NCBI GenBank assembly: GCA_026225945.1
Contig: JAMJFZ010000711.1
Location: 62,001-126,000, forward strand
Source of the DNA: Cricetomys ansorgei
Lineage: Eukaryota; Chordata; Mammalia; Rodentia; Nesomyidae
DNA length: 64,000 nt
Direction of reading: 5' to 3'
Under the pieces are notes generated by a model. The model did no database searches and was not told the origin of the DNA. It saw only the letters and a program-made list of their open reading frames with translations. The position numbers and the translations under genes are program-made. Positions 11,961 to 21,860 of this stretch are shown here, in pieces. The stretch's first letter is position 1. Each line of letters begins with the position of its first letter.

Positions 11961-13499
11961 TCCTAAAGTTGAAAGGAAGATAATACTTACACCCCACGGA
12001 AGACTGCGTTATTACATAAAAGCAAACAAGAAAATGAAAGCTATGATTTCTTCTTTGAAATCCTAACATGAAGTATTTCACTTACATTTTTAGGAAACAC
12101 TGTGATTACATAGCACCTATGGGTGGAGACTATACAATGCTTGCTCTCACAGACTTGATAACAGAGGGGAATGAATTGTTTGTTTTTTCTTGGAATGAAC
12201 AGAGAAACAATCCTTGATTTGAAAGAAAATTCTCAGCAGCATCTATCTTTTTCTTAGGCATTCCCTGTTGGGTGCATTCTGACATTCAGACATTAAAGAT
12301 CCTCTCTGGGGATCTCTGCTGCATGCAGTGTGAAGTGTCTGAACACATCAAAATGACTTTTCTAGCTGGTATTGCAACAAGTCCTTGAATCAAATTCTTA
12401 CATCCACTTGATAGATGCCTTCCCAGTATATTGGAGAGTTCCATTCAATTGAGAGACCTGAACTGGAAGACTCAATTGCCTTCTGGTCAATCCCTTCTTT
12501 CCATTGGAGGGGACAGGCAGGTACTTTAGAAAGGCACTGGTATTTCAAATAGCAGTTCCAATTCAGAATAGGTTTCAACAACCTCTAGCATAGAATTGGT
12601 CTGGAGGATTCATGCCTGCCACCACACAATATGAATGAATCTATATTAAGCACATGACTTTCATGTTTTAAAGGAGAGGGAATATCTGCTAGAAGGACAC
12701 ACAAAATTAATGTTCTGAACTAAATAATCTTCTTACTGAGTCAAACCCCTGAGGTTACCAAGTACCACAGATCTTCTTGCTGGTTATTATTCAACCATTT
12801 ATGCAAAACAAAATACTGTATTGAACATGAGTTACCACCAATTATCCAGTGGAGTGTAGGTTGAAGCTGTATCAGTATATGTTCATGTTCTATAAAGCTT
12901 GAGAATGTTGGGAAGTGAGTAAATACGGGAGCAGAGATTAATGTATAATCTCTGAACCTCCTTCAGCTAACATTTCCATACGCTGAGTTCATAAATGTTT
13001 TGTGGAAAGTACTTAAGTACTTTTTGTCTATCTTATAAGAATTATACTTATATGACAGTGCATTTTGATATTATTAATATCTCATACATATTAAGAGACT
13101 GGAATTTCTGCTGGACCACACAGCCAAAGCTAATACACTGAAGTCAAATTCCTATTTTACTACATTTGAGCTACTCCAACACATCAGTCTAGCTCTCAGA
13201 ATACACAGATGTTTTTACCATGATACCTCATCCCATGCTTCCCCTTTTTTATTGTTTTATTGAAGAAGAAACATGTCTATGGATGTGGTCACTGGTGAAG
13301 GATTGTCAAGGCAAGGTGTACTGTAGATGCATCCTAAGTCAGCATCAGTTTATTCACGATGTCCTTCTGCAATGTGGACAAAGGTATTATAGCACAGTGA
13401 GGAGGCAGAAAAACAAACACTCACAAGATCATTTCTTAGAAGTATCCAGGCTACTCTTCTCTGTCAACCCAGTTCCAGGGAAGCTGTCTGCTCCTCTAG
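11961..13499 (-). repeat. V2 3' flanking unit
   Basis: Non-coding. From about 12.2 kb it is paralogous to the V1, V7 and V8 3' flanks. The plus-strand ORF at 13220-13549 runs into the RSS and V exon antisense and is not a gene. Confidence 0.55.
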
Positions 13500-13536
13500 G
13501 GTTTCTGACTCTCAAGATATGGGCTGCAACACGGTG
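13500..13536 (-). promoter_or_regulatory. V2 RSS, damaged
   Basis: Nonamer TCAGAAACC intact at 13500-13508. The spacer is 21 bp (13509-13529) instead of 23, and the heptamer reads CACCGTG (13530-13536) instead of CACAGTG. Both changes should impair RAG use. Confidence 0.85.
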
Positions 13537-13963
13537 TATTGCACAGTAATAGATGGCAGAGTCTTCAGAGGTCAGGCTGCTGAGCTCCATGTAGGCTGTG
13601 GTGGAGGATGTGGCTACAGTCAGCGTGGCCTTGCCCTTGAACTGGCAGAGTTAGTACTGTCATAAGAAGGATAAATAATTCCAATCCATTCAGGTCCCTG
13701 TCCAAGCCTCTGTTTTACCCAGTACATATATTAGTCAGTGAAAGTGTATCCAGAAGCCTTGCAGGAAATCTTCACTGAGGCCCCAGGCCTCCCCAGCTCA
13801 ACATCAACCTGTTGCATCTGGACCTGGGAATGCACACCTGTGGAGAGTATGGAAGAATGATTGTCATTGTCACTTCCCTGTCCCTCTCCTCAAGATCTGA
13901 ACGTGGAAGCCCCTTACCTGCAGCTGCTGCCACCAGGAAGAGAATGATCCAGCTCCATTCCAT
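13537..13963 (-). pseudogene. IGHV1: IGHV pseudogene V2
   Basis: Leader exon 13918-13963 ([16 protein letters not shown]) with intact donor; V exon 13537-13837 with intact acceptor. FR1 reads [18 protein letters not shown]. Two lesions kill the frame: a TAA stop in CDR1 (plus-strand tta 13731-13733, where relatives have a Tyr codon) and a 4-bp deletion near 13642-13652 at the start of FR3 (the exon is 301 bp rather than 305). The exon ends Cys-Ala-Ile. RSS spacer, heptamer and octamer are also altered, so the segment has decayed in coding and regulatory parts. Its flanks (to about 16.1 kb) resemble those of V8. Confidence 0.92.
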
Positions 13964-14082
13964 GATGAGGGCCTGTATGTTTGTTCAGTGACTGTGGAGA
14001 GGACATTGATTTTATCTTGTTTTACAGTGTGAACATCCCCGTATTTAACAGCATATTCTCAAGAAATTTGAATATTCATGGA
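13964..14082 (-). promoter_or_regulatory. V2 promoter, degraded
   Basis: The octamer position 14066-14073 reads ATTCAAAT on the minus strand instead of ATGCAAAT. The heptamer position reads TCCATGA. Layout and spacing to the ATG match the other VH promoters. Confidence 0.7.
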
Positions 14083-14934
14083 CAGGGTACTTCTTAGAAA
14101 AAGAACTATTCTAGCTAGAGAAGGAAGTAATGGACCCTGAGTCAGGCAAAAAGACACTGAGGTCCAATTCCTACTCCTGTCTGAGGAAATGCATCCCATA
14201 CCCCTTTCCCTGAGCCTTGTACATATTCTGTGGTTGAAACATCATGGAATAAGCTCTCAGTAGATTTCCAGCCTGAGACAGGGCTCCATTTGCAAATAAA
14301 TTTTTCAGATTGATATTCATAGTGGTTGTAACTGTGATGATCAGTTGAAATTTCAAACACTGCTAAATTATGAATATTTACCTGGGAGGACGACTTCACT
14401 ATAGAACAGGTCACAAATACAATGAGAAAGCAGTGGTTACTAGAGCCTGACTGTTAAACTGTCAGGCACTAGTGAATTAATCTTACATGGAAGATTGACA
14501 TCAAAGACTGAAAGTTCTGGTACTTCATAAGATCACTGATGTCTTTGCATTTCCTGCAGGCTGCATAACCCCTTCCTGCACTGAGAAATCTAGAGAGAAA
14601 GGAGAATGTTCTAGTTAGTAGAAAATTGATTGGTCTATATCCTGCAAACAAAGTTCTTAGCTAACGATAGAAATGCATATTTGAGAACTTTAATGTTTAC
14701 TGCTGATGACTCTGATTTGCAAAGGAAAAATTGTTTTCTCTAGTGAAGTCTCATTGGGTGTAATAGTTCCCTTAAAAATGGACTTATGCCCAGCAGTAGA
14801 TGGAAAACACAAAATGAACTCAATGGCATTTTTGTAGATATTTTCCCTCATCATTTTGCCTATGCATTTCTTTTTGTCTAACTTGTCTTGGCATATAAGG
14901 TTATAGAGTTGTGTTTCTATGGTGATTGAGTGTA

Positions 14935-14937
<3 letters not shown>

Positions 14938-14972
<35 letters not shown>
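14938..14972. repeat. (TG)n microsatellite
   Basis: About 17 uninterrupted TG units ending in 'tgcgcatg'. Shorter TG tracts occupy the equivalent place upstream of V3 (19257-19273), V8 (53549-53571) and V9 (about 58013-58022), so the tract is ancestral to the V unit. Confidence 0.9.
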
Positions 14973-14975
<3 letters not shown>

Positions 14976-15349
14976 ATGTTGCTTTTAATTTTTATTTGAC
15001 GTTATTTTTTTTTCTACAGAGAAAAGAAATGGTGAGAGTTGTGAGAGTGAGCAGGTAGGAAGAATCTTGGAGAAAATCAGAGAGAGGAATCAGTGATCAG
15101 AATACACTGTATAAATCTATGTTTAATAATGATATAAAAAGTAAATAAAAACTGAATAAAATAAAAAGGAAATTATAAATCTAAAGTGTTTAACAAAAAA
15201 TACTTACTGTCTTTGAGCATGGAGACTTTACATGTCAATCAAACAGGTGCAGTTCAGCTAACATTACTTTGACTAAGGAACCCACAGAAGATACAGAGTC
15301 CCTCCCGACACATGACCTCATCTCTCTTTTAGAAATTATTGGCTCCATT

Positions 15350-15363
15350 GTGCCCCCTGCTGG
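15350..15363 (-). promoter_or_regulatory. CTCF-core-like site (V2 unit)
   Basis: The minus strand reads CCAGCAGGGGGCAC, a close match to the CTCF core. It is 1.39 kb upstream of the V2 ATG, in V-gene orientation. Confidence 0.6.
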
Positions 15364-17578
15364 TCCTGCGCTCCACTGTAGGTAGGTTATTCATGCCTTA
15401 TACCAACATTGGACTGTCTGTCTTAAGCAGTAACATATCAATGCAACATCAGTGATCGCAGAGCTCACTTGCAGGGAGAAATGGCTCATCTTTACCTTGA
15501 GATGCTGACTGAATGTTTCAGGGATTGACATTAAAATATTGCCTAAATTATTATCAATGCCCCTATTTATGCTAGCCTCTTTCCTGACTACAATTGGATG
15601 TAGCTGGAGCAGTATTCATTGGTAATAAGATGACACCAAGAGAGAATATTTTCTTTGCTACCTTCATCAGGCTATACCTGAGAAGAGCACCTGAAGTTAG
15701 AAGGACCACATGAGCCATGAGATAAGACAAAGCTCCCAATGTATCCATGTATGAAATATTGGGACACTCAGGAGTCACCTCTGTGATGCTGACAGATCAG
15801 TTAACAATTTCAGAAAATACATTCACATTGAGAAGAAATTAGAAATCCAGCAAATGTACACCAAGATTCATTTTTCCCATACTGCATTTACATTTATTTA
15901 AAGGGATGATGACAGAATATAGATTCCTTTGCCACTGTTGTCCATTGGCTGAGGATATGTGTCAATAGAATTATGTAGCATTTTGAGTCCATGTTTGTTT
16001 AAATGTCTGAAGCATATCTACACTTATTAAAAGAAAAACACATGTGGCTGAAAGTCAGCCTATTCGTGTATGTTTTACTCTAACTTCAGGATCACTGGTC
16101 AGATCCACATTATATTGCAAGATAATAGGAACTTGGAACAGTCAGATGCATGGTTTCACATCTATCACTGGGCAGGATTGAGATTGTGTTCTGGGGACTG
16201 TAGGTTCAAGGTCAACAGCCTCTTCTCATTATAGAAGAACACATATTCCTAAAAGTCAGAGTGCTGGATATGTTATCTTGGTATGTCATGATCTCTGCTG
16301 TGATGGCTAGTATCTATAATGCTGCTGATGGCCATCGTGGATGTCAATGTACAGGAGTCCTTTCCTGATTAAGGAGTATGGGTTTACGTACACAGCCTAC
16401 TCTCACAGTGGAATTTATTCAGAAAAGTCTGAGCTCTGTGAGATTACAGAGAAAAGATGTGAGTGTTGCCTCCTAAGATAAACTAATGTGAGTATTACAT
16501 TATAGGCTGATCTCGTGCAGTATCTGTGAAATTGCTCAGTTTCTTTATAATATGTGGATACATTGATTTCTAATGATTTCAGCTTCACCTTTTCTTCTAT
16601 GGATTATGTTTCCCTTTCCTTATGGATAGGCCTATTTCTATTGATAAAAATTTCCCAGAATTCCTTCTGTCTCTGTGCTACATTCATTGCTTCTAACCAT
16701 CATTTAAGGGCCTGAACACCACTTGCACTATTCCTTGGCTGCTCTGCAGGGAGAACTGTGTCTGCACTATTGGTTCTCCTGGAAGAACTGTGTCTGCAAA
16801 CTGGATCACATCTCCTCACAACAATTCCCTCAGAACCTGATACACCATGGTTTCCTAAGTGTTCAGAAGTTTCAGCTGCAGGAAGAAGCAGGTTACATAT
16901 GTTCTGGAGATCCCTGGAGTATACACTCTAGAGGAAATTATAGTATATAACTTCTGCAGAATATTCCTCTGCAACAGTGCCCTAAATCAGCTTCTAGAAT
17001 TACTAGTGATGGAACAGCACACTCAACAGCTCACAGAGAAATCTAGGGACTCTACTAGACATGGATACATTTTCTCCAGCTCATGTAAGTGGGATAGTAG
17101 TAACAAATTTAGATCACTGAAAAGAATCTTAAAGAAATTCCACTACACTGAGGTGTAATCATATGAGAATATTCATAAAAAAAGTTGCCACAAAAATTAA
17201 AGGTTTTGTAGTTCCAAGAAACCACAGAATTGAACAGAGGCAAACTGTCTATTGCCAAAGGACTTAACTCAAACGAGAAGATATGGTTTCCCAAGAGAGG
17301 CATACCAGTTTCAAAGAATATGATTTCTTCTAATACTAAGATTCAATAAGTGAACAAGTAACCAGGCATTTCTCCAGTGAAGGTGAAATCTGCTTTGAGA
17401 TCATGGAGTTTAAGTGTTCTTGGAAACACCAGTGTTGTCACAGATGGAAGACTTTACTGGAGTAGACATAAACTCTGATGTCATGAGAAGTCTACATTCT
17501 TAAAGACATATTTATTCAATGCCCGTAATTCCCTTCATATTCACCACACAACCTTCATCAACTAAGGAGTCTGAGGTA

Positions 17579-17598
17579 ATTTGCATGCAAGTATAAAA
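17579..17598 (+). promoter_or_regulatory. Candidate antisense octamer-TATA promoter
   Basis: On the plus strand ATTTGCAT (17579-17586) is followed by TATAAAA (17592-17598), about 240 bp 3' of the V3 RSS and pointing into V3. The octamer in this orientation ahead of a TATA box is the arrangement known from V-kappa promoters. In the duplicate at 56335-56354 the octamer is ACTTGCAT while the TATA box is kept. No transcript evidence is available. Confidence 0.4.
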
Positions 17599-17835
17599 GC
17601 TCATGTCGCTCATAATCCAGGTATATTTTTATCTCAATGGATCAAAATAGGTTTTCCTTTTCTGTTACTGTATTAAATAAAGAGCACAGATATCTTCTTG
17701 AAGATTTGACAAAGACACTATAGTTCTATGAAGAGGAGACAGAACAAAGGGGCACTCAGAGTGATCATTTCTGGGCAAGACTCCAGGCTACTCTTCTCTG
17801 TCATCTCAGTCTCCAGCAGCTGCCTGCTCCTCCAG

Positions 17836-17874
17836 GGTTTCTGACACCCTCAGGATGTGGGCTGCAACACTGTG
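17836..17874 (-). promoter_or_regulatory. V3 23-RSS
   Basis: Heptamer CACAGTG at 17868-17874, 23-bp spacer, nonamer TCAGAAACC at 17836-17844, all on the minus strand. Consensus in the bases that matter. Confidence 0.95.
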
Positions 17875-18309
17875 CTTTGCACAGTAATAGACCGCAGAGT
17901 CCTCAGAGGTCAGGCTGCTGAGCTCCATGTAGGCTGTGCTGGAGGATGTGTCTGCAGTCAGTTTGGCCTTGCCCTTGAACTTCTGGGCATAGCCAGTATC
18001 GCCATCTCCAGGATAAATCCATCCAATCCACTCCAGCCCCTCTCCAGGCTTCTGTTTCACCCAGTACATAGTATAGCTACTGAAGGTGTATCCAGAAGCC
18101 TTGCAGGAAATCTTCACTGAGGCCCCAGGCCTCCCCAGCTCAGCCCCAGACTGCTGCAGCTGGACCTGGGAGTGGACACCTGTGGAGAGAAAGGCAGACT
18201 GACTGTCAATGTCACCTCAATTTCTGGACCTCTGCTCAAGTGGTGAACATGGAATCCTCTAACCTATAGATGTTGTCACCAGGAAGAGAATGATCCAGCT
18301 CCATCCCAT
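17875..18309 (-). CDS. IGHV1: IGHV segment V3 (open)
   Basis: Leader exon 18264-18309 encodes [16 protein letters not shown]; the donor is GTTAGA (canonical GT, atypical +3 T). V exon 17875-18179, 305 bp, with an intact acceptor. Mature FR1 reads [18 protein letters not shown]1 lies in [13 protein letters not shown]2 is [17 protein letters not shown]2 is [17 protein letters not shown], and FR3 is [11 protein letters not shown] to YYCAK. The conserved Cys, Trp and Cys are present with no stop or frameshift. It ends in Lys instead of the usual Arg. The RSS is consensus but the octamer has one substitution. Its near-identical duplicate V9 has the opposite pattern: broken frame, intact octamer. 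Likely rearrangeable; expression level uncertain. Confidence 0.92.
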
Positions 18310-18427
18310 GGTGTGGGCCTGTATGCTTTCTTCAGTAATTGCGGAGAGCACAATGATCTTATGTTGTTTGCAGTGTGTAAATTCCATATATTTACCTGAG
18401 TTTCTCAAGTAATTTCCATATTCATAA
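18310..18427 (-). promoter_or_regulatory. V3 promoter with one-base octamer change
   Basis: The octamer position 18412-18419 reads ATGGAAAT on the minus strand (consensus ATGCAAAT). The duplicate V9 has the consensus, so the change arose in this copy. Heptamer position reads CTTATGA. Confidence 0.75.
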
Positions 18428-19256
18428 GCAGGGTACATCTTAGATAAGATCCAGTGCAGCTGGAGAAGGCAGTGCAGGACCCTGGGTAAGGAAGCAGGAT
18501 ACTGAGGTTCAAGTCCTAATCCTGTTTGAGGATATGCACCCCATATCCCTTTCTAGGAGCATTGTGCATATTCTGTATATGAAACACCAGGGCATAAGCT
18601 CTCAACAGATTTCCAGCCTGAGACAGTCCTCTGTTTGTGACTAATTTCATCAGATTGATATACATAGGGATAGTGATGATGATGATCACTTGAAATTTCA
18701 AAAACAGTTATACTATGAGAATTTCCCTGGGTGAAAGTTGTCTTATGGAACAGGCCTCAAATCCAAGTAGAAAGCAGTTGGTTACTAGTCAGGCACTAGT
18801 GGGAACATCTTACATGGAAGACTGATAATATAGACTGCAAAGTCTTTTACCACTTAAGATCACTGTTGTCGTTGCTCTTCCTGCAGGACACATAGCCCCT
18901 TCTCGCACCGAGAAATCTAGAGAGCAGGGAGAATGGTCTGGTTAATTTGAAGTTGGTTTCTGTATGTCATGCAAGCTTGGTACTTAGCGAACCATAGAAA
19001 TGCAGATTTGAAAACTTTAATGTTAACTGCAGTTGACCATGATGTGAAAAGGAAAAATTGTTTTCTCTTGTGGATTCTCATTGGGTATATTATTTACAGT
19101 TAAGAATGAACTTAAGCCCAGCATTAGATCGACAGCCCAAAATGAACTCAACGGCATTTTCGAAGACATTTTGTCTCATGTCATTTTGCTTGTGCATTTC
19201 CTTATGTCTCACTTGTCATTGCATAGATGGGTACAGAGTTTTGTGTTTATGGTGTC

Positions 19257-19273
19257 TGTGTGTGTGTGTGTGT
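19257..19273. repeat. (TG)n tract
   Basis: Short TG run at the site equivalent to 14938-14972. Confidence 0.8.
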
Positions 19274-19649
19274 TTTGCTTTTATTTTTTCTTTGCTGTTA
19301 ATATTTCTTAATTTTTATTCAGAAAAAAGAAATGATCAGCGCTTGAGAGTGGGGAGGAAGGAAGAAGCTTGGAGAAGTTTGGCGAGGGGTATCAATGACC
19401 AGAATACACTGTATGATTGTAGGTTCAATTATGGTACAAAAAGTAAATAAAACCTGAATAAAATAAGCAAGAAATTATAAATCTGAAATGTTTAACAAAG
19501 AATATTTATTGGTTTTGAGCATGGAGACTTTACATGTCAATAAAACAGGTACGCTTCAGCTAATATGACTTTAAGTAAGGAAACCAAGGAGGATACAGAG
19601 TTCCCTCCACACCACACTTCATCCATCTTTGGGGATTATTGGTTCCATT

Positions 19650-19663
19650 GTGCCCCCTGCTGG
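19650..19663 (-). promoter_or_regulatory. CTCF-core-like site (V3 unit)
   Basis: The minus strand reads CCAGCAGGGGGCAC, 1.34 kb upstream of the V3 ATG. Identical core in the duplicate at 58410-58423. Confidence 0.6.
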
Positions 19664-19799
19664 TTCTCAGCTCCCCTGCAGGTAGGTCACTCCTGGCTTA
19701 AGCTAAAGTGGAACTGTCTGTCTTGAGCAGTAATATATCAATGCATCATCAGTGATCACAGAGCTCACTTGCAGGGAGAAATGCTCTGGTTTACCTTGA

Positions 19800-20749
19800 A
19801 ATGCTTATTGAATGTTTCACACACCCCTGAAGTTAGAAGATCTGCTGGAAGACACAGGGGTCCTCAGTGAGGGCTTCACACAGCAGCGAACTACACCTTG
19901 GCACCAGGGCCCTACACTTGCCAAGAGGCGCTTAATGGCCTCAACACTGTGGATAAAGTAGAAAGGAATGAGCACCCATTTCACAACCATATACTCCAGT
20001 GGGAAAGAAAAACCACCTACCATTGGAAAAGAGTTAGCACATAGATTTACAGACACCAGTGATGGTGGTGGTGATGATTTTATAAACATTTTATGAAAAG
20101 TTGAGGTTTCTTTTATATGTATAGGCAATTGATTTTTGTCCTGATGGCTGCCTGTCATAAAATAAGGGCTATTAAGGATTAAAAACAGTTAACCTGGTCT
20201 CGAATCCCCAGGAAGGCAGGCATCTTATTACATGTTTTGATATTAGGCCAAGCTGTGAAGCTCAAGTTCTGGAATGAATGATACAAACCTCATGAACAAC
20301 TAAAGATTATGCAGATATACTTTCTGCTGTAACAATGTTCACATAAGTTCTCAAAAGACGTGATGAAAATTTTAAAGTCCACAAGTAAAACCCAGCTCAG
20401 TCCCATCTCCATGGTGTATGTTCTGAGTTCAGTGCTGATCACTGAATGGGAGGACCTGGGAATCCAAGGCTGGGATCCTCTGCCAGAGCTGCCTGGTCAG
20501 GGCTGTGCTGATTTTCTTCAGCACAAGGAGGCCCTCTTTGCATGTCGTTCTCCTGTGTTTTGAGCTCTGTCGAGGAAGCCTGATGGCTAGAGAAGATAGA
20601 AAGACAAAACTGAAGAAATGGGACAGAATTACAGTACTGCCTATTCTAATTACAATGTCCTCTCCTTCTAAATCTCCTTGTTTCTCACCACCTCTGCTCT
20701 TATCTGGATCCACTCCCTTTTGTCTCTAATTAGAAAAGATCAGGCATCT
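19800..20749. other. Unassigned segment inside duplication C
   Basis: Sequence unrelated to the V units begins near 19815 and recurs almost unchanged at 58.57-59.5 kb. Its base composition is more mixed and codon-like than the surroundings. Translated fragments on either strand are interrupted, and I recognise no protein; a degraded retrocopy of a cellular mRNA is possible but unproven. The 113-codon minus-strand ORF at 19817-20158 is kept in the duplicate, but the copies are too similar for that to be informative. Confidence 0.35.
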
Positions 20750-21285
20750 AAGAGGTAACAACAAAACATAATAAAATGCAATAAAATAAGCTAAAACAAG
20801 ACACATCACATTGAAGTTGGACAAGGCAAATTAACAAAAGGAAAAGAGCCCCAAGAGAAGACACCAGAATCAGAAAGCCACTTGTTCACACACTGAGGAA
20901 TTCCATATAAAGAATAACCTGAAAACCACAACATATATGCAAAAAACCTTATACAGAGCCACATTGGCCCTGTACTTGTTGCTTCAATCTCTCTGAGTTC
21001 ATATGACCTTTGTTCAATTGATTTAGAGGACCGTGTTCTCCTTGTGCCCTCCATCCTCTCTGGCTCTACATTACTTTGCCACCTCTTCCTTGGTGTTCCC
21101 TGAGCACTGAGGGGCAGAATTTATTAGAGACATTCCGTATAGAGCTGTGTGATCTAAGGGCTCTCTGTGTAATGTCTGACTGAGGGTCTCTGTATTTGTT
21201 CCCTTTTGCTGCAGGAGAAAGTTTCTCTGCTGATGGCTGAATAAGACACTGATCTATGATTGTAGAAGACTAAAAGCTAATTTAT
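20750..21285 (-). mobile_element. L1 3'UTR fragment (inverted)
   Basis: Plus-strand text 'gtgccctccatcctctctggct', 'ccctgagcactgaggggcag' and 'gatggctgaataagacactgatc' is the complement of a rodent L1 3'UTR; the same text is at 8740-8940. It lies immediately 3' of the truncated V4. Confidence 0.7.
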
Positions 21286-21290
21286 AGTTA

Positions 21291-21357
21291 CTCTATTTTT
21301 TTTTTTTTAGTTTTTAAGACAGGGTTTCTCTGTTAAACTCTGGTTGTCTTGGAACTT
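21291..21357 (-). mobile_element. B1 SINE 3' fragment abutting V4
   Basis: The plus strand has a poly(T) run, 'aagacagggtttctctgtt' and 'ctggttgtcttggaact', i.e. the 3' part of a minus-strand B1 with its A-tail. It begins about 5 nt into what was the V4 RSS spacer, so B1 replaces the rest of the RSS. Confidence 0.75.
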
Positions 21358-21361
21358 GCAA

Positions 21362-21624
21362 CATTGTGTCTTACAAAGCAATAGACTGCAGAGTCCTCAG
21401 AGGTCAGGCTGTTGAACTCCATGTAGGCTGTACTAGAGGACTTGCCTGTAGTCAGTGTGGTCTTGCCCTTGAACTTCTGGGCATAGTTAGTACTACCATG
21501 AGAAGGATAAATAATTCCAATCTACTCCAGTCCCTGTCCAGGCCTCTGTTTCACCCAGTGCATATAGTAGTCAGTGAAGGCGTAGCAAGAAGATTTGCAG
21601 GATAGCGTCACTGAGGCCCCTGGT
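21362..21624 (-). pseudogene. IGHV1: IGHV fragment V4, truncated at both ends
   Basis: Only part of a V exon remains. On the minus strand it starts at the end of FR1 (RPGASV), continues through CDR1 ([10 protein letters not shown]), FR2 ([14 protein letters not shown]), CDR2 ([17 protein letters not shown]) and FR3 to the exon end at 21369. Leader, intron and most of FR1 are gone, replaced by L1 3' sequence. The expected Tyr-Cys-Ala-Arg end reads Cys-Phe-Val-Arg, so the FR3 disulphide Cys is lost. The heptamer reads CACAATG (21362-21368); spacer and nonamer are replaced by B1. It cannot encode a V domain or recombine normally. Duplicate: V10. Confidence 0.88.
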
Positions 21625-21634
21625 CTTGGGACCT

Positions 21635-21860
21635 AAAGATAATGGAATATTACTCAGTGGTAAAAACAAGAATTATGAAATCTATAGGTAAGTGGTTAGA
21701 ACTGGAAAAATATGCTGAATGAGTTCACCCAGGTCCATAAGGATAAATGTTTCATGTTCTCACTCATACATGTTTTCCAGATGTGAATATTTTTGTGTGC
21801 TTAATCAGAAATCAGATTTCACTGTGTGCATTTATTTTTCAATGAATATATAATGTAAAT
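21635..21860 (+). mobile_element. L1 3'-end fragment
   Basis: Plus-strand text 'ataatggaatattactcagtgg', 'gaactggaaaaatatgctgaatgag' and 'tcatgttctcactcata' is typical of the L1 3' region. It directly joins the truncated FR1 of V4, so L1 insertion or recombination probably removed the gene's 5' half. Confidence 0.7.

Larger units (their letters stand above)
14083..17578 (-). repeat. V2 5' flank / V3 3' flank
   Basis: Non-coding. It holds a (TG)n tract and a CTCF-like core. Up to about 16.1 kb it aligns moderately with 52.7-54.9 kb; beyond about 16.18 kb it aligns very closely with 54.94 kb onward. ORFs around 16.7-17.3 kb recur in the copy only because the DNA is duplicated; I recognise no protein. 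Confidence 0.55.

Noticed and set aside
19817..20158. 113-codon ORF kept in both copies of duplication C
   Set aside because: The copies are so similar that ORF retention carries no information, and no domain is visible.
20190..20225. tRNA-like string 'ggtctcgaatcccc'
   Set aside because: Only a T-arm-like fragment; no acceptor, D-arm or anticodon arm can be paired around it.
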